A DNA stretch of 64,000 bases from Coprococcus sp. (GCA_017624085.1 JAGANU010000004.1:62001-126000), one strand, 5' to 3'. Positions 44,570 through 55,099 are shown, numbered from the stretch's first letter. Made by a program: numbers and translations. The notes: generated by a model not told the origin, from the letters alone.

Positions 44570-45532
44570 CTAAATGTCTGATTTCTCAAGCTTTAGCATA
44601 TCTTTGTATTGAGAGTACTCATATTCATCATAAAAATACTCCTTTGGTTTTTCCGTCACTCCCAGCTCATCAAACCACTCTGTGACAAGAGCATGTCTAA
44701 GCTTTGTCTTTGTAGGTTCTGCCAAGGTATTATAATTCCACAATGAAAAATGCAACGCATAATTCACATAATCCTTACAGAGCTCCTGCCACCTGCCATG
44801 CTCCCTTAGGAATTCTCTAAGTGACAAAAGCATTTTATAGAAATTATCCCAGGACTTTTCCCTTGTCTTTGACAAAGAAGCTGTTGTGTCAACCCTTCTG
44901 TGAATCAAAACCTTCTTCACAGTTGATATTCTGTCAGCCAGAACAAGAGCACTGAACACAAAAAGTGCGTCATTGGTTGTTCTCTGTTCCTGAAACTTAA
45001 GATTATTCTTTACCACAAACTCTCGCAAATACAGCTTATCCCATGCCCAGCCCACAAATGCTCGGAATATATTGGTTGATATCTGTCTGTATGTAAATGG
45101 TTCATATGGGGGAAGTGCCCACTCTATCATCGCCCATTGTTCGTATGTGTACTGTCCGCTATTCATATTGTATTGGTCAGACTTATATATAACTATGTCC
45201 GACGACTCTTTTTCTGCTTTGTCAAATGCACAGCGGAGCATGTCAGGCTCAAAAAAATCATCACAGTCAAGGAACACTATGTACTTTCCTATAGCTTCTT
45301 TCATTCCTCTGTTCCTGGCGGCTCCTGCACCTGCATTATCCTGTGAAATCACCTTAATTCGCTGTTCTTTATCACTATAGGATAAAAGCCTTTCAAGTGA
45401 GCTGTCAGTTGAGCCATCATTCACGCATATTATTTCTATATTTGTAAGTGTCTGAGCCGTAAGCATATCAAGACATTTGTCAATGTAATCTTCAGCATTA
45501 TATATCGCAACAACAATAGATACATCTACCAT
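44570..45532 (-). CDS. Family 2 glycosyltransferase
   Basis: A 320-residue GT-A-fold glycosyltransferase that moves a sugar from a nucleotide-sugar donor. The N-terminus VSIVVAIYNAEDYIDKCL and the ICVNDGSTDSS block are typical of GT2; the metal/donor DxD-type motif is DCDD at residues 89-92. No membrane segment is seen. It follows a glycosyltransferase-like gene by 18 bases, so both likely modify one glycan or surface protein. Donor and acceptor are unknown. Confidence 0.9.
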   Translation of the reverse strand: MVDVSIVVAIYNAEDYIDKCLDMLTAQTLTNIEIICVNDGSTDSSLERLLSYSDKEQRIKVISQDNAGAGAARNRGMKEAIGKYIVFLDCDDFFEPDMLRCAFDKAEKESSDIVIYKSDQYNMNSGQYTYEQWAMIEWALPPYEPFTYRQISTNIFRAFVGWAWDKLYLREFVVKNNLKFQEQRTTNDALFVFSALVLADRISTVKKVLIHRRVDTTASLSKTREKSWDNFYKMLLSLREFLREHGRWQELCKDYVNYALHFSLWNYNTLAEPTKTKLRHALVTEWFDELGVTEKPKEYFYDEYEYSQYKDMLKLEKSDI

Positions 45533-45550
45533 CTTTTACGCCCCCTCTTA

Positions 45551-46633
45551 CTATTTTTTTCTCTGTATAAGCTTTATAATAAACTTCTTTATAGACACAG
45601 GAATAAACATAATGATCTTACCGACTCTGAATGTAGTGGAAGTTTCATACTTGTTTTTCTCATTCTCAAGTTCCATCCGACTTCTCTCTTCAAGGGCCCT
45701 ATACTGTTCCAGACTATCAGCGCGTTCCTGCCTCATTTGCTCATTCAAACCCGCTATCTGTTCATTTAGCTCTGCTTTCTGACCCTCGTATGCTGCTGCC
45801 TGTTCCAGCTTCTCCCTTTCCTTCGCTTCTATTACATGATTCAGTTCAGCTGTTCTTCTGTCAAATTCATTGTTGGCATCAAACATCTTTTTGTTCATTA
45901 TGATCTTTCCAAGGTAGAATCTCTTGACAAAACCCGGATCCTTAGCCAGCACATATAACGCCGTTCTCTCCTCAAGGGTAAATAGCGTTTCATCTATCTC
46001 GTCAAGCTCATAGCTTCTATGAAAGTCAACTACCATTCTCTCTGCAAATGTCCAGCCAACCTCCTCTGTCATCCAGTGTAAAATCTCAAAATAGCATCTC
46101 CATCTCTGAATTGAATAATACCCTTTCCACTTCTGCCACAGCTCCCAGTCGGACATAAGCATGTCCTTCACATGGTCGTAATCTCTATTCACACTAAAAG
46201 CCGCGCAGGAATCATCAATCCATACCGTATCCCTATGTACCCTCTCACATACAGAAGCACTTACAAACATTGCCCTCCGGGCATATACAAATGCATTCCA
46301 CAAAAGCACTATATCAGGAAACAGTACATCCCGGTCTTCATCTACACAAATGCTGCATTTTTCCAAAAAATCCTTCTTGTATATTCCTGCTCCGATATTT
46401 CTTAAAAGCATAACCATTGACGGATCATCTCTGGGACACTTTATCTCCTCAAAGGCTGCTCCTTCCGGCAGGTTGATATTCTCATATACTATTCCAATGA
46501 AGTCCAAATCATCCGTTTCTGCTCTATTTGCAAGAGCCCTAGCTGTCTCATTAGAAATCTCCACACAAGGTCTTGCAAGGAACAGATAATTACCACATTC
46601 AATTTTTAATAATTCTACTTTCTGTGTACTCAT
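45551..46633 (-). CDS. Glycosyltransferase-like protein with coiled coil and basic tail
   Basis: A 360-residue protein. Residues ~1-240 resemble the fold of GT2 proteins but have no clear VNDGSTD or DxD motif at the usual place, so catalysis is doubtful. A Glu/Lys/Gln-rich coiled coil (about 255-325) follows, then a hydrophobic and basic ending (TFRVGKIIMFIPVSIKKFIIKLIQRKK region) often seen at the end of clostridial glycosyltransferases. The ATG at 46633 has GGGGAG nearby; the longer TTG frame is less likely. It is the first gene before the active-looking GT2. Scaffold or accessory role is inference. Confidence 0.65.
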   Translation of the reverse strand: MSTQKVELLKIECGNYLFLARPCVEISNETARALANRAETDDLDFIGIVYENINLPEGAAFEEIKCPRDDPSMVMLLRNIGAGIYKKDFLEKCSICVDEDRDVLFPDIVLLWNAFVYARRAMFVSASVCERVHRDTVWIDDSCAAFSVNRDYDHVKDMLMSDWELWQKWKGYYSIQRWRCYFEILHWMTEEVGWTFAERMVVDFHRSYELDEIDETLFTLEERTALYVLAKDPGFVKRFYLGKIIMNKKMFDANNEFDRRTAELNHVIEAKEREKLEQAAAYEGQKAELNEQIAGLNEQMRQERADSLEQYRALEERSRMELENEKNKYETSTTFRVGKIIMFIPVSIKKFIIKLIQRKK

Positions 46634-46837
46634 TGATCTCCCCATTTTGCCGAAACAGGACAAATGCCGTTTCTCTTTCTATTTCATAATACCGCATATA
46701 CAAGCATAAGCCGCATAGAATTACTTCTTTGCGGCTCATACTCATTTAATGCCAACCAACAATCAATTATAGATACTACTTTAAACTATAAACTTAGCCA
46801 AGTATAACATAATAATTATTAATTGTTAACATTCGGT

Positions 46838-49414
46838 TTATTCATTTCTCGCTATGAGATTCTCACCATCATAGTCGATTACTATAGCAGACTGGGTACT
46901 TACATCACCCTTCAGTATCATCCTTGCAACAAGCGTCTCCACATTTTTCTGCAGGAATCTCTTAAGAGGTCTTGCTCCGTATACCTGATCATAGCCAAGG
47001 TCAACAATGTTTTTCTTTGCACTGTCTGAAAGCTTTATAACAATCTCCTTGTCGGCTAGTCTGCTGTTCAGGTCTGCCATAAGAAGATCCACAATACCTC
47101 CTATATGATCCTTTGACAGAGCTCTGAACGTAATAATCTCATCTATACGGTTAAGGAACTCCGGTCTGAATCTGGCTTTAAGCTGATTCATTACATCCCC
47201 GCGAATCTCCTCCGTAACCTCGCCTCCGGCAGCTGCAATATCTACTCCGCCTATGTTGGAGGTCATAATAATTATGGTGTTCTTAAAGTCCACGGTTCTT
47301 CCCTGTGAATCAGTGATTCTTCCGTCATCAAGAACCTGAAGGAGCACATTGAACACATCCGGGTGTGCCTTCTCTATCTCATCAAAAAGTATAACGGAAT
47401 ACGGCTTTCTCCTTACCGCCTCAGTAAGCTGTCCGCCCTCATCATAGCCTATATATCCCGGAGGCGCTCCGATAAGTCGTGACACGCTGTGCTTCTCCAT
47501 ATACTCACTCATATCAATACGAACCATATTCTGTTCGTTGTCAAACAGCGCAGCCGCAAGGCTTTTAGCCAGCTCAGTCTTACCTACTCCGGTTGGACCA
47601 AGGAAAATGAAGGAGCCTATCGGCTTACTTGGATCCTTGATTCCTGCCTTTGACCTTATGATAGCATCACTGACAAGTTCAACTGCCTCATCCTGACCCA
47701 CTACTCTCTTTTTAAGCTCATTTGCAAGATTTAAGGTCTTACTCTTCTCGCTTTCAGTAAGCTTGGCAACCGGTATTCCCGTCCACTTTGACACAATCTT
47801 TGATATTTCCTCCTCGGATACCACCTCATGAACAAGCTCTCTTTCCTTATCTGAGGCAAGCCTTTCTGCCTCTGCCAGCTTCTTTTCTATCTCAGGGAGC
47901 TTACCATATTGAAGCTCAGCAGCCTTATTGAGATCATACTTTCTCTGGGCTGTCTGAATATCCGCCTTGACCTGTTCCATCTCTTCCTTGAGAATTCGGA
48001 TATTTTCTACAGCGCTCTTTTCGGCTTCCCATTTTGCCTTTAACGCATTGGCCTGATCCTTAAGCTCAGCAAGCTCTGACTGAAGGTCGGCAAGTCTTTG
48101 CTGACTTAATCTGTCCTCCTCCTTCTTAAGTGCTGTCTCCTCAATCTCCAGCTGCATAATCTTTCTTGTAATCTCATCAACCTCCACCGGCATGGAATCC
48201 AGCTCGGTCTTTATCATGGCGCAGGCCTCATCCACAAGGTCAATGGCCTTATCAGGAAGGAATCTGTCTGTTATATATCTGTTAGAAAGGATTGCTGCAT
48301 TCACAAGTGCACCATCAGAAATCTTAACGCCGTGGAACACCTCGTACCTCTCCTTGATTCCCCTTAGTATTGATATAGTGTCCTCAACGGTAGGCTCATC
48401 CACTGTAACCGGCTGGAATCTTCTTTCAAGAGCCGCATCCTTTTCTATATATTGTCTGTACTCATTCAGGGTCGTCGCACCTATACAGTGAAGCTCGCCC
48501 CTTGCAAGCATAGGCTTAAGCATATTGCCTGCATCCATAGCTCCATCGCTCTTTCCTGCACCTACTATGGTGTGAAGCTCATCAATAAACAGAATTACCT
48601 CTCCGTCAGACTTCTTCACCTCATCAAGCACATTCTTAAGTCTTTCCTCAAACTCACCGCGGTACTTGGCGCCGGCAACAAGAGCCCCCATATCAAGGGC
48701 AAATATCTTTTTATCCTTAAGTCCTTCCGGAACATCTCCTCTTACGATACGCTGGGCAAGTCCTTCAACAACTGCAGTTTTACCTACGCCAGGCTCACCT
48801 ATAAGAACAGGATTGTTCTTTGTCTTTCTCGAAAGAATTCTAATTACGTTTCTTATCTCTCCATCACGGCCAATAACCGGGTCTAGCTTCTGCTGTCTTG
48901 CTCTCTCCACAAGATCATAGCCATACTTCTCCATAGCCTCATAGGAGCTTTCAGGATTGTCGCTGTCCACCTTTCTGTTTCCACGGATTGCTGCCAGCTC
49001 CTTAAGGAATGTATTCCTGTCAACTCCCCAGGCTCTCACCATATCCTTTACATCTATATCTGCCTTTGTCAAAAGGCCAAGGAACAAATGCTCCACAGAC
49101 ACGAAATGATCTCCCATCTGCTTTGCTTCCTTCTCAGCCTGTATAAGAGCCTTTGAGAAGCTATTGCTGGCATACATGCTGTCCCCGCCGCTTACTCTTG
49201 GAAGCCTTGCAAGCTTATCCTCCACCTGACTTACTGCCGAGTTCACATTTATCCCTATCTTCTCAAATATTCTGGCAATAAGACTGTCATCTGTCTCAAG
49301 AAGTCCTGCCAGCAAATGCATCTGAGTAAGCTCCTGGTTATCATTCTCCAGTGCCTTCTCCTTTGTCTTCTCTATTACCTCCAGAGATTTCTTCGTATAT
49401 TTATCCATATCCAT
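46838..49414 (-). CDS. clpB: ATP-dependent chaperone ClpB
   Basis: ClpB is a hexameric disaggregase that works with DnaK to rescue aggregated proteins. The 858-residue protein has the N domain (about 1-150), the first AAA domain with Walker A GEPGVGKT, a long coiled-coil middle domain (about 405-525) and the second AAA domain with GPTGVGKT and [14 protein letters not shown]. The middle domain separates it from ClpC/ClpA. The start has AAAGGAGG. A CIRCE operator overlaps its promoter, so it is under HrcA control. Confidence 0.97.
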   Translation of the reverse strand: MDMDKYTKKSLEVIEKTKEKALENDNQELTQMHLLAGLLETDDSLIARIFEKIGINVNSAVSQVEDKLARLPRVSGGDSMYASNSFSKALIQAEKEAKQMGDHFVSVEHLFLGLLTKADIDVKDMVRAWGVDRNTFLKELAAIRGNRKVDSDNPESSYEAMEKYGYDLVERARQQKLDPVIGRDGEIRNVIRILSRKTKNNPVLIGEPGVGKTAVVEGLAQRIVRGDVPEGLKDKKIFALDMGALVAGAKYRGEFEERLKNVLDEVKKSDGEVILFIDELHTIVGAGKSDGAMDAGNMLKPMLARGELHCIGATTLNEYRQYIEKDAALERRFQPVTVDEPTVEDTISILRGIKERYEVFHGVKISDGALVNAAILSNRYITDRFLPDKAIDLVDEACAMIKTELDSMPVEVDEITRKIMQLEIEETALKKEEDRLSQQRLADLQSELAELKDQANALKAKWEAEKSAVENIRILKEEMEQVKADIQTAQRKYDLNKAAELQYGKLPEIEKKLAEAERLASDKERELVHEVVSEEEISKIVSKWTGIPVAKLTESEKSKTLNLANELKKRVVGQDEAVELVSDAIIRSKAGIKDPSKPIGSFIFLGPTGVGKTELAKSLAAALFDNEQNMVRIDMSEYMEKHSVSRLIGAPPGYIGYDEGGQLTEAVRRKPYSVILFDEIEKAHPDVFNVLLQVLDDGRITDSQGRTVDFKNTIIIMTSNIGGVDIAAAGGEVTEEIRGDVMNQLKARFRPEFLNRIDEIITFRALSKDHIGGIVDLLMADLNSRLADKEIVIKLSDSAKKNIVDLGYDQVYGARPLKRFLQKNVETLVARMILKGDVSTQSAIVIDYDGENLIARNE

Positions 49415-49479
49415 AGCTGTTACCTCCTTTTTATACTAGAAACAACTAAACAACAAATAGCATATGCTTTCCTGTGGAT

Positions 49480-49508
49480 AATATACCACGATTATTAGCA
49501 CTCGTCAA
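49480..49508 (-). promoter_or_regulatory. clpB promoter overlapping CIRCE
   Basis: TTGACG (49503-49508) and TATATT (49480-49485), 17-base spacer, on minus. The -35 hexamer is inside the CIRCE element, so HrcA binding should block RNA polymerase directly. Confidence 0.8.
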
Positions 49509-49521
49509 CATAGAGTGCTAA
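49495..49521. promoter_or_regulatory. CIRCE operator (HrcA site)
   Basis: An exact match to the CIRCE consensus: TTAGCACTC, nine bases, GAGTGCTAA. HrcA represses from this element and is released by heat or misfolded protein. No hrcA gene is in this window. Confidence 0.97.
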
Positions 49522-49867
49522 TAATATTTTGTAATATTAGTATAAAATTGATGCATTTTTCCTGCGCCGGCATCGGAAACTACATATACAGCTAATTTCG
49601 AGGCTAAATCCGAGCGGATAAATAAAGATAGGCATCCTGTTCCGTCAGCTTCTTGATAGGTGTTTTTTCAACATATCATCATTATATTATTAGCTCCCAC
49701 GTTTAATTCTGTTGGAATTCTCCGACACTTTTATAAAGAATGAATTTTTTGTCATATGAATTACTAATATCCACATGGTTACCAGAAAACGCTTTTTAGC
49801 CACCACAAATCAATCCTTCACATATTCAACAGCAAATCGAATAACACTTTTTTCATAAAACTTACCA
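49522..49867. other. AT-rich gap with possible coding debris
   Basis: No intact gene or RNA is recognised. On minus (about 49610-49670) a short frame reads VEKTPIKKLTEQDAYLYLSA before a stop, which looks protein-like and may be the remains of a lost gene. It lies at the border between conserved clpB and the accessory segment. Confidence 0.35.
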
Positions 49868-50653
49868 TTATTTCATTTCACTACAACTAGATATATTCTT
49901 TATTTTCAAATCTAGATTTTGATAAAAAAATAACCTATCAAGGTCTTCAAATTCATAATATCCTTCTTTCCTGCATCTTCTTAATTCTTTTTTTAATCCC
50001 CAAGGCATTTTCGACCTAAATAATACCGTTATCAATCCGACAAATCCAAGTAATATATACCCCCATCCTATTAATTGAAATATAATATTTCCAAAATATA
50101 CAAAAAGTGGTCCAATTATCAAAATAACTATGTACCAAAAAAGCTCTAAATATAGAGTAATAATATCAAACTTTCTAAGAATTCTTCTCACATTCTTATT
50201 TCCCCCATACAGTGTTGTGTTATATCTAACAGAATACCTATCTTCAAATTTTATTCTTCCATACAATCCAATTTTACTATCTTTTGTCGGACAAGATATA
50301 TTTAGTACATACCCTGTTTTAGCACACATATATTTGGGCCGTATTTTGAATTTATAATATGTATCTGTTTTACCTACAACCTTTATTATTTTTGGTTTTG
50401 AAATCGTTATTGGTATTTTATCATTACTACACGATAAGGTTATTTTTGATTCTATTGGGGCAATCGCACTTATCTTCAATAACTCTTTCTTTATTACTTG
50501 TGCAGAAGAATTCCAAAAGAATAATTTATAATTATCTTCTTTTTGTAAAATCTGATAATTTATGCTCTTTTTTTGTTTTCTTCTTTCGAAAATAATTGGT
50601 ACGACAATAGCAGATATTGTCAAAATAATATTTAACACTGAATAATTATCCAA
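49868..50653 (-). CDS. Hypothetical membrane protein
   Basis: A 261-residue protein I do not recognise. It has an N-terminal hydrophobic helix (about 5-21), a ~130-residue polar beta-rich region, two adjacent helices near 170-215 and a charged C-terminal tail ending with cysteine and serine residues. AT content is high compared with the clpB side, consistent with acquired DNA. It lies 59 bases after the ABC permease gene on the same strand and may be the last gene of that operon. Confidence 0.6.
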   Translation of the reverse strand: MDNYSVLNIILTISAIVVPIIFERRKQKKSINYQILQKEDNYKLFFWNSSAQVIKKELLKISAIAPIESKITLSCSNDKIPITISKPKIIKVVGKTDTYYKFKIRPKYMCAKTGYVLNISCPTKDSKIGLYGRIKFEDRYSVRYNTTLYGGNKNVRRILRKFDIITLYLELFWYIVILIIGPLFVYFGNIIFQLIGWGYILLGFVGLITVLFRSKMPWGLKKELRRCRKEGYYEFEDLDRLFFYQNLDLKIKNISSCSEMK

Positions 50654-50712
50654 TTTCCCTCGTATCCTTTCTTGCTAAAATATAATATCACTTCCTCGGC
50701 AATATCGGTTTA

Positions 50713-51543
50713 TTACATAATATCTTTCCTATGCATATATAACAAACCCATCACAAACGCAAATATTGCAATACAGATTGAGATAAACACACCATCAAAC
50801 GGTACTACTCCCAAAGGATCCATGTATGTGCTCCGAATCCACATGGTAAAGCTTCCAGGCAAGACACATGTTGTATAATAAGCCGACAACACGTACATTC
50901 CGCATACCGCAGCAAAGCTTATAGCTGGTGTCACAATGAAACTTAAAAACATTTGAAGCAGGCTTACCGCAATGGTTATTGCAACAGGCAAAACAAATAC
51001 AATAAGACAAACCTTCTCAAATGTAAGACTGATAATTGCCGGATCATACTTTGATAGTGCCACTTCCTGGGTAATATTAAAAGTCATGTTTGCCCCATTC
51101 ATCCAAGCTGCAACCGCAATTCCCATATAAACTATCACATGATAAATTGCAACAATCAAAGAACACCAAGCACATTTACTCATCCACCAGCTTCCTCTTG
51201 TTTTTGAGGCTACAATTATCTCCTTCCCGTATCCTTCAAAATCATCGATAGCATAGTATGCAACAAAATATGCCATACCCATCTGAAATACAAACCAGTA
51301 TATTGGAATCTCAAAAAAATCTTTTGGATCAAATACGTATACTGGCATTCCCTGCATGCTGAGCATTATGTAATCAAGCAATGTTCCTTTTGTATACATA
51401 ATTCCCTGCTCAACAAGACATTTTATTGATGTATGACTCATATATCCTTGAATAATTCCAAATACGAAAGTAAAGACTGCAAAATACCATCGTCTGCAAA
51501 TTCCAAGTTTTATATCTCGTGCTAGAAGTCGTATAAATTTCAT
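50713..51543 (-). CDS. ABC-2-type transporter permease
   Basis: A 276-residue integral membrane protein with about six hydrophobic helices. It has the layout of a lantibiotic-immunity or ABC-2-type permease: a basic first segment, a helix, then a large outer loop. The start overlaps the end of the ATPase gene by four bases, so translation is coupled. With the second permease and the ATPase it should form an export or immunity transporter; the substrate is not known. Confidence 0.8.
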   Translation of the reverse strand: MKFIRLLARDIKLGICRRWYFAVFTFVFGIIQGYMSHTSIKCLVEQGIMYTKGTLLDYIMLSMQGMPVYVFDPKDFFEIPIYWFVFQMGMAYFVAYYAIDDFEGYGKEIIVASKTRGSWWMSKCAWCSLIVAIYHVIVYMGIAVAAWMNGANMTFNITQEVALSKYDPAIISLTFEKVCLIVFVLPVAITIAVSLLQMFLSFIVTPAISFAAVCGMYVLSAYYTTCVLPGSFTMWIRSTYMDPLGVVPFDGVFISICIAIFAFVMGLLYMHRKDIM

Positions 51544-52190
51544 GAAACGACCTCCTCCACACCAACAATTACCCCATTCTTTATCTCATATATAATATCA
51601 CACAGATATTCAAGTTCCTCTCTGTCATGGCATGCTATAATTATCAGTTTCCCTTTTTCTTTGAGCCCTATTAAAGTCTTTTTTATCTTTGCGACTGTCT
51701 CCTCGTCCAAAGCATTAATAGGTTCATCCAGTATAATGACATCAGGTTCCCCCATTATAGCATTGGCTATTCCCAGCTTCTGCTTCATACCAAGGGAGTA
51801 TTTTTCATAGGTACGATTATCATCCGGATCAAGCCCTACATTATTCATTGCTTCTCTTATATCTCTGTTATTTATCCCACCTGAAAGTCTTGCAAGCATC
51901 AGTAAGTTTCTATATCCTGAATAATTGGGAAGAAATTCAGGATTCTCAATAAGGGCTCCCACGCTCCTAGGGAAATATATATCATCATTAAGACCTTCTC
52001 CATCTATGCTTATCTTCCCAGTGTCCGGTATTATAAGACCGCACAACGCCCTCATAAGCATAGACTTACCACTTCCATTTTTTCCCTTTAGTCCATATAT
52101 TTTCCCAGAATTCATGTCAAGATTAATATTATCCAGAATCACCGTGCCTTTTATCTTCTTGTATAACCCTCGAACTCTTATCTCACTCAC
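51540..52190 (-). CDS. ABC transporter ATP-binding protein
   Basis: A 216-residue nucleotide-binding subunit: Walker A GKNGSGKS (residues 36-43), signature YSLGMKQKLG (131-140), Walker B DVIILDEP (150-157) and the switch His188 in ACHDRE. It is the short form seen with bacteriocin- or lantibiotic-type exporters. It overlaps both neighbouring permease genes by four bases each, so the three subunits are made together. Confidence 0.95.
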   Translation of the reverse strand: MSEIRVRGLYKKIKGTVILDNINLDMNSGKIYGLKGKNGSGKSMLMRALCGLIIPDTGKISIDGEGLNDDIYFPRSVGALIENPEFLPNYSGYRNLLMLARLSGGINNRDIREAMNNVGLDPDDNRTYEKYSLGMKQKLGIANAIMGEPDVIILDEPINALDEETVAKIKKTLIGLKEKGKLIIIACHDREELEYLCDIIYEIKNGVIVGVEEVVS

Positions 52191-52981
52191 AATACATCTC
52201 TCCTTCTCGAATTAAACCATGTAACAAACAGACATACCAACATCAAAACTATATACAGTGAAAGCATATTGTACCAACATATTGCACCGGCTCTTTGAAC
52301 AGGATTTATCATCAGCATAATGGACAACATTCTTTTTTTATTTGATACTAGTACTTCTCCACTTACTACATATAGCGCAAACGGTACCATAACAGCTGTA
52401 AAATTACTATTCATCCATCTGCCCACGCATACCGACATAACGCCAAACAACCCTCCGAACAGCCCATCTATTCCTGTAAATAGCAGACTGTATAATACAG
52501 GATGTGTTCCATACAGTTCCGCCCAAAGCTGGCTATCAACAATTCCTGCGACCATAAATGACAGCCTTTCTGGCTTATTGTCCGGATACAGTCCTGCAGC
52601 CAAAAACAAATCCAAAAGTAGAGGTGTCACTACTGCCACAAAAGCGGAGGTAAACACTGCAACCAGTTTTGCTCTAATATAAGAACCTCTAGATGTCTTG
52701 ATAAGAATATTCTTATCATACCCTGAATTCATATCGGCAAAGTAGGAACCAGCATAGGGAATACAGGCGATTGCAGGAAGCATAATATAGTATAACGTAT
52801 TATATGCAAACTGATAGTTTGTTCCAATCCACGCCTGCGTAAGGCTTGTCCTTCCGTCAGTTTCGTACATACTATAAAACAAAACCAGATCTAGAATACC
52901 AATCGCACTGCCAATTCCAATACTAATATATAACCCTTTATTTCTAAATGCACGATTCATCTCAAACCTAAGTGTATCCAC
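52187..52981 (-). CDS. ABC-2-type transporter permease
   Basis: A 264-residue membrane protein with about six helices (first at ~15-37, next near 68-85, then 105-130, 165-190, 195-215 and 235-257). Sequence similarity to the other permease is low, so the transporter would be a heterodimer in the membrane. It is one base from the gene before and overlaps the ATPase gene by four. Confidence 0.8.
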   Translation of the reverse strand: MDTLRFEMNRAFRNKGLYISIGIGSAIGILDLVLFYSMYETDGRTSLTQAWIGTNYQFAYNTLYYIMLPAIACIPYAGSYFADMNSGYDKNILIKTSRGSYIRAKLVAVFTSAFVAVVTPLLLDLFLAAGLYPDNKPERLSFMVAGIVDSQLWAELYGTHPVLYSLLFTGIDGLFGGLFGVMSVCVGRWMNSNFTAVMVPFALYVVSGEVLVSNKKRMLSIMLMINPVQRAGAICWYNMLSLYIVLMLVCLFVTWFNSRRRDVL

Positions 52982-52982
52982 A

Positions 52983-53588
52983 TCACTTCTCCTTTTGTAT
53001 ATCCAACTTTATCATTCGCTTCTCCGGAGTTATGGATAGAACATAATAAAAGTCCTCATCCCATATATTGTCCCATGTGCTCTGTTTAAATGAGACAGGG
53101 AGCATAGTTGTAGCAAACCACAACATACATGAATCACTTTTCTTCAGCCCGTCAGAAGGCACAATGTTTAGTTTCTGTCCAATAAATGGACTGACCACGC
53201 TTGCCCACGTATCAGTCTGAAATCCACACTCAAGCACCCCAAAAATATAATCCCACGTCAAATCTTGTGAGGATATATTTTTGACTTCCAAGCAGACACA
53301 TAAAACTCTTCCGCTTTCTACATGATTGACATCAATACAAAACCTCTGTTCAAATAAAACATGTTCATATATATGTGCTTCTTTTTCAATGATTCTAAGT
53401 CCATCATATGTCACAACATCATTTTTTTCGTATACTGAATCTCTGGACCTTTGCGATACATTTACACTATGTATTTTGCCACACCAGAAGACAACAAAAC
53501 ATGTTAAAATCGTATATACATAAAACTTAAGTTTCTGTCTTAATACAACATTATTGGTTGTTTTTTTTCTATTATTCGACCTCTTCAT
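52983..53588 (-). CDS. Hypothetical membrane-anchored protein
   Basis: A 201-residue protein with a basic N-terminus, one transmembrane helix (about 22-38) and a ~160-residue outer domain. The domain's pattern (LCVCLEVKNISSQDLTW and similar) is like Ig-like, DUF4352- or DUF5028-type domains that often accompany bacteriocin ABC genes; this is a weak resemblance. The start lies inside the lipoprotein gene (17-base overlap). Its role may be to sense or hold a ligand outside the membrane. Confidence 0.65.
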   Translation of the reverse strand: MKRSNNRKKTTNNVVLRQKLKFYVYTILTCFVVFWCGKIHSVNVSQRSRDSVYEKNDVVTYDGLRIIEKEAHIYEHVLFEQRFCIDVNHVESGRVLCVCLEVKNISSQDLTWDYIFGVLECGFQTDTWASVVSPFIGQKLNIVPSDGLKKSDSCMLWFATTMLPVSFKQSTWDNIWDEDFYYVLSITPEKRMIKLDIQKEK

Positions 53589-55026
53589 CAGTATTTAAAC
53601 CTTGTTTTGACTTCAATCCAATACGACTCTCATCCTGAACGATATCTACTTCCTCTCCTGTTCTGGCATCTATCATTATAAGCTGTACCGGTTCTGTTTG
53701 CTTAGTCACACTCTGAGCATCGTCCAACTCCACATAATCTAAGGACTGGGCAAATACATACACGGGAATCACTTCATACGTACCATCTCCAGTTTTCGTT
53801 CTAAAATATGTAAGTCTTACATCATCAAACCTTACCTCTGAATATCCTTCATAACCTTCAAAATGTACCGGAATAATAGCTTTAAGATTTTCCATAGCCT
53901 CATCCCATGAGATGAGGTTATCAACCTCATGAAGCTCATCTTTTGTTTTCATCGGCCACATACAGCTAAAAGATACTATTCCATTATCATTAATATTTAT
54001 TCCATATGTAGAGAGCTCCGAGTTATAGTATTGATCTATACTGCTCTCATCCATTTTCTTAGCCCTTAAAGTATCTATATTATTCGCTTTCGGCTGATAT
54101 ACTGCCTCACCATTTATTGCTGCAACAAAGTCTATTCTATATCCGTACATTTCAGTCTGAATCATATTGTAACCCGCATCCCGGTATTCCCTATATGTCT
54201 CTCTGGCAGAAATCTCCTTAACATCCCAAAGGTTCCATCTATCAAAATATTCCAATGATTTAAGCTCTGCATCCTTTACAGTCATACCGCACTTATTTTC
54301 AACCTTATCAAGCCCTTCCATAGCTTTCTTTTCTTCTTCACTCATCAAAGCCTCCCCGCCATCTCCGAATACTCCATAGGTAATGTGCTCAGCCTGAAGG
54401 CTTTGTAATTCCTCGGGAATCTCCTCATCAAACACTCTGCTTATTTGTATACCGGAATTAACAGACCATTCAGGGCTGATAAAATGAACTAAAAAGATTT
54501 CTCCATCAATCTTACCAATAAAATCGTCTGCACTCATATCAAGTATGTCGTCCTTATTCTTCAGTATTATGTCAACATACTGTTCTGTTAATGCCGATTC
54601 TCCGGGAGAATTATGAACCCCAGTATCTTCATCAAAAATAGCCCTTAAAACATTTTCCTTATCCTCATCCGAGAAAGCCATAAGAGTGTATTCCTTAGTA
54701 TACATCTTATCCTTATCTGGCACACTCACATGCTCAGTCTCCACTGTAATCTTTTTTAGTAGAGTCCCCTCTGTGGAAAGCTCCACATTAACGCTTTCCG
54801 GTATACCCAGCTTCTGTACAAGCACATTCTGATCAAAGTTTTTCTCTGTCGTAGCTTCAATCTCAGTCGCTTTACTTTCATTTATCTCCCCACCATTTTC
54901 ACCATATTCTGTTATAACATCTCCCCCGAAATTATTTATATTATAATCTACTTTCTTATCTTCACATCCTGTAAGCATTAACATACCAACTATTGTGAAT
55001 GCCAATATATTCATATATCTTATCAT
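53572..55026 (-). CDS. Large lipoprotein of unknown function
   Basis: A 484-residue exported lipoprotein. The lipobox is LTGC with Cys21, after a hydrophobic segment. The mature part is acidic and predicted mixed alpha/beta, with repeated EYG- and SWDEAMENLKAIIP-like stretches; I know no firm family (DUF6034-like lipoproteins of Lachnospiraceae are a possibility). It is the first gene of the coupled operon with the 201-residue protein and the ABC transporter, so it may bind the transporter's substrate. It is 101 bases after the small secreted protein. Confidence 0.75.
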   Translation of the reverse strand: MIRYMNILAFTIVGMLMLTGCEDKKVDYNINNFGGDVITEYGENGGEINESKATEIEATTEKNFDQNVLVQKLGIPESVNVELSTEGTLLKKITVETEHVSVPDKDKMYTKEYTLMAFSDEDKENVLRAIFDEDTGVHNSPGESALTEQYVDIILKNKDDILDMSADDFIGKIDGEIFLVHFISPEWSVNSGIQISRVFDEEIPEELQSLQAEHITYGVFGDGGEALMSEEEKKAMEGLDKVENKCGMTVKDAELKSLEYFDRWNLWDVKEISARETYREYRDAGYNMIQTEMYGYRIDFVAAINGEAVYQPKANNIDTLRAKKMDESSIDQYYNSELSTYGININDNGIVSFSCMWPMKTKDELHEVDNLISWDEAMENLKAIIPVHFEGYEGYSEVRFDDVRLTYFRTKTGDGTYEVIPVYVFAQSLDYVELDDAQSVTKQTEPVQLIMIDARTGEEVDIVQDESRIGLKSKQGLNTDEEVE

Positions 55027-55066
55027 ATAATCACTCCCATAATTGTTCGGTTATACTTCTAATAAT

Positions 55067-55099
55067 CGTGGACTATTTCCTCTAGTAAAATAGCCCACG
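55067..55099 (-). other. Hairpin between the secreted-protein gene and the ABC operon
   Basis: A 12-bp stem (55067-55078 with 55088-55099, one G-U pair) on minus, with no T tract after it. It could slow transcription or shield the 3' end of the secreted-protein mRNA, so that more secreted protein than transporter is made. This is inference. Confidence 0.5.

Noticed and set aside
46707..46738. Hairpin downstream of clpB as its terminator
   Set aside because: A GCCGCA/TGCGGC stem exists but has a long loop and no T tract on the clpB strand.
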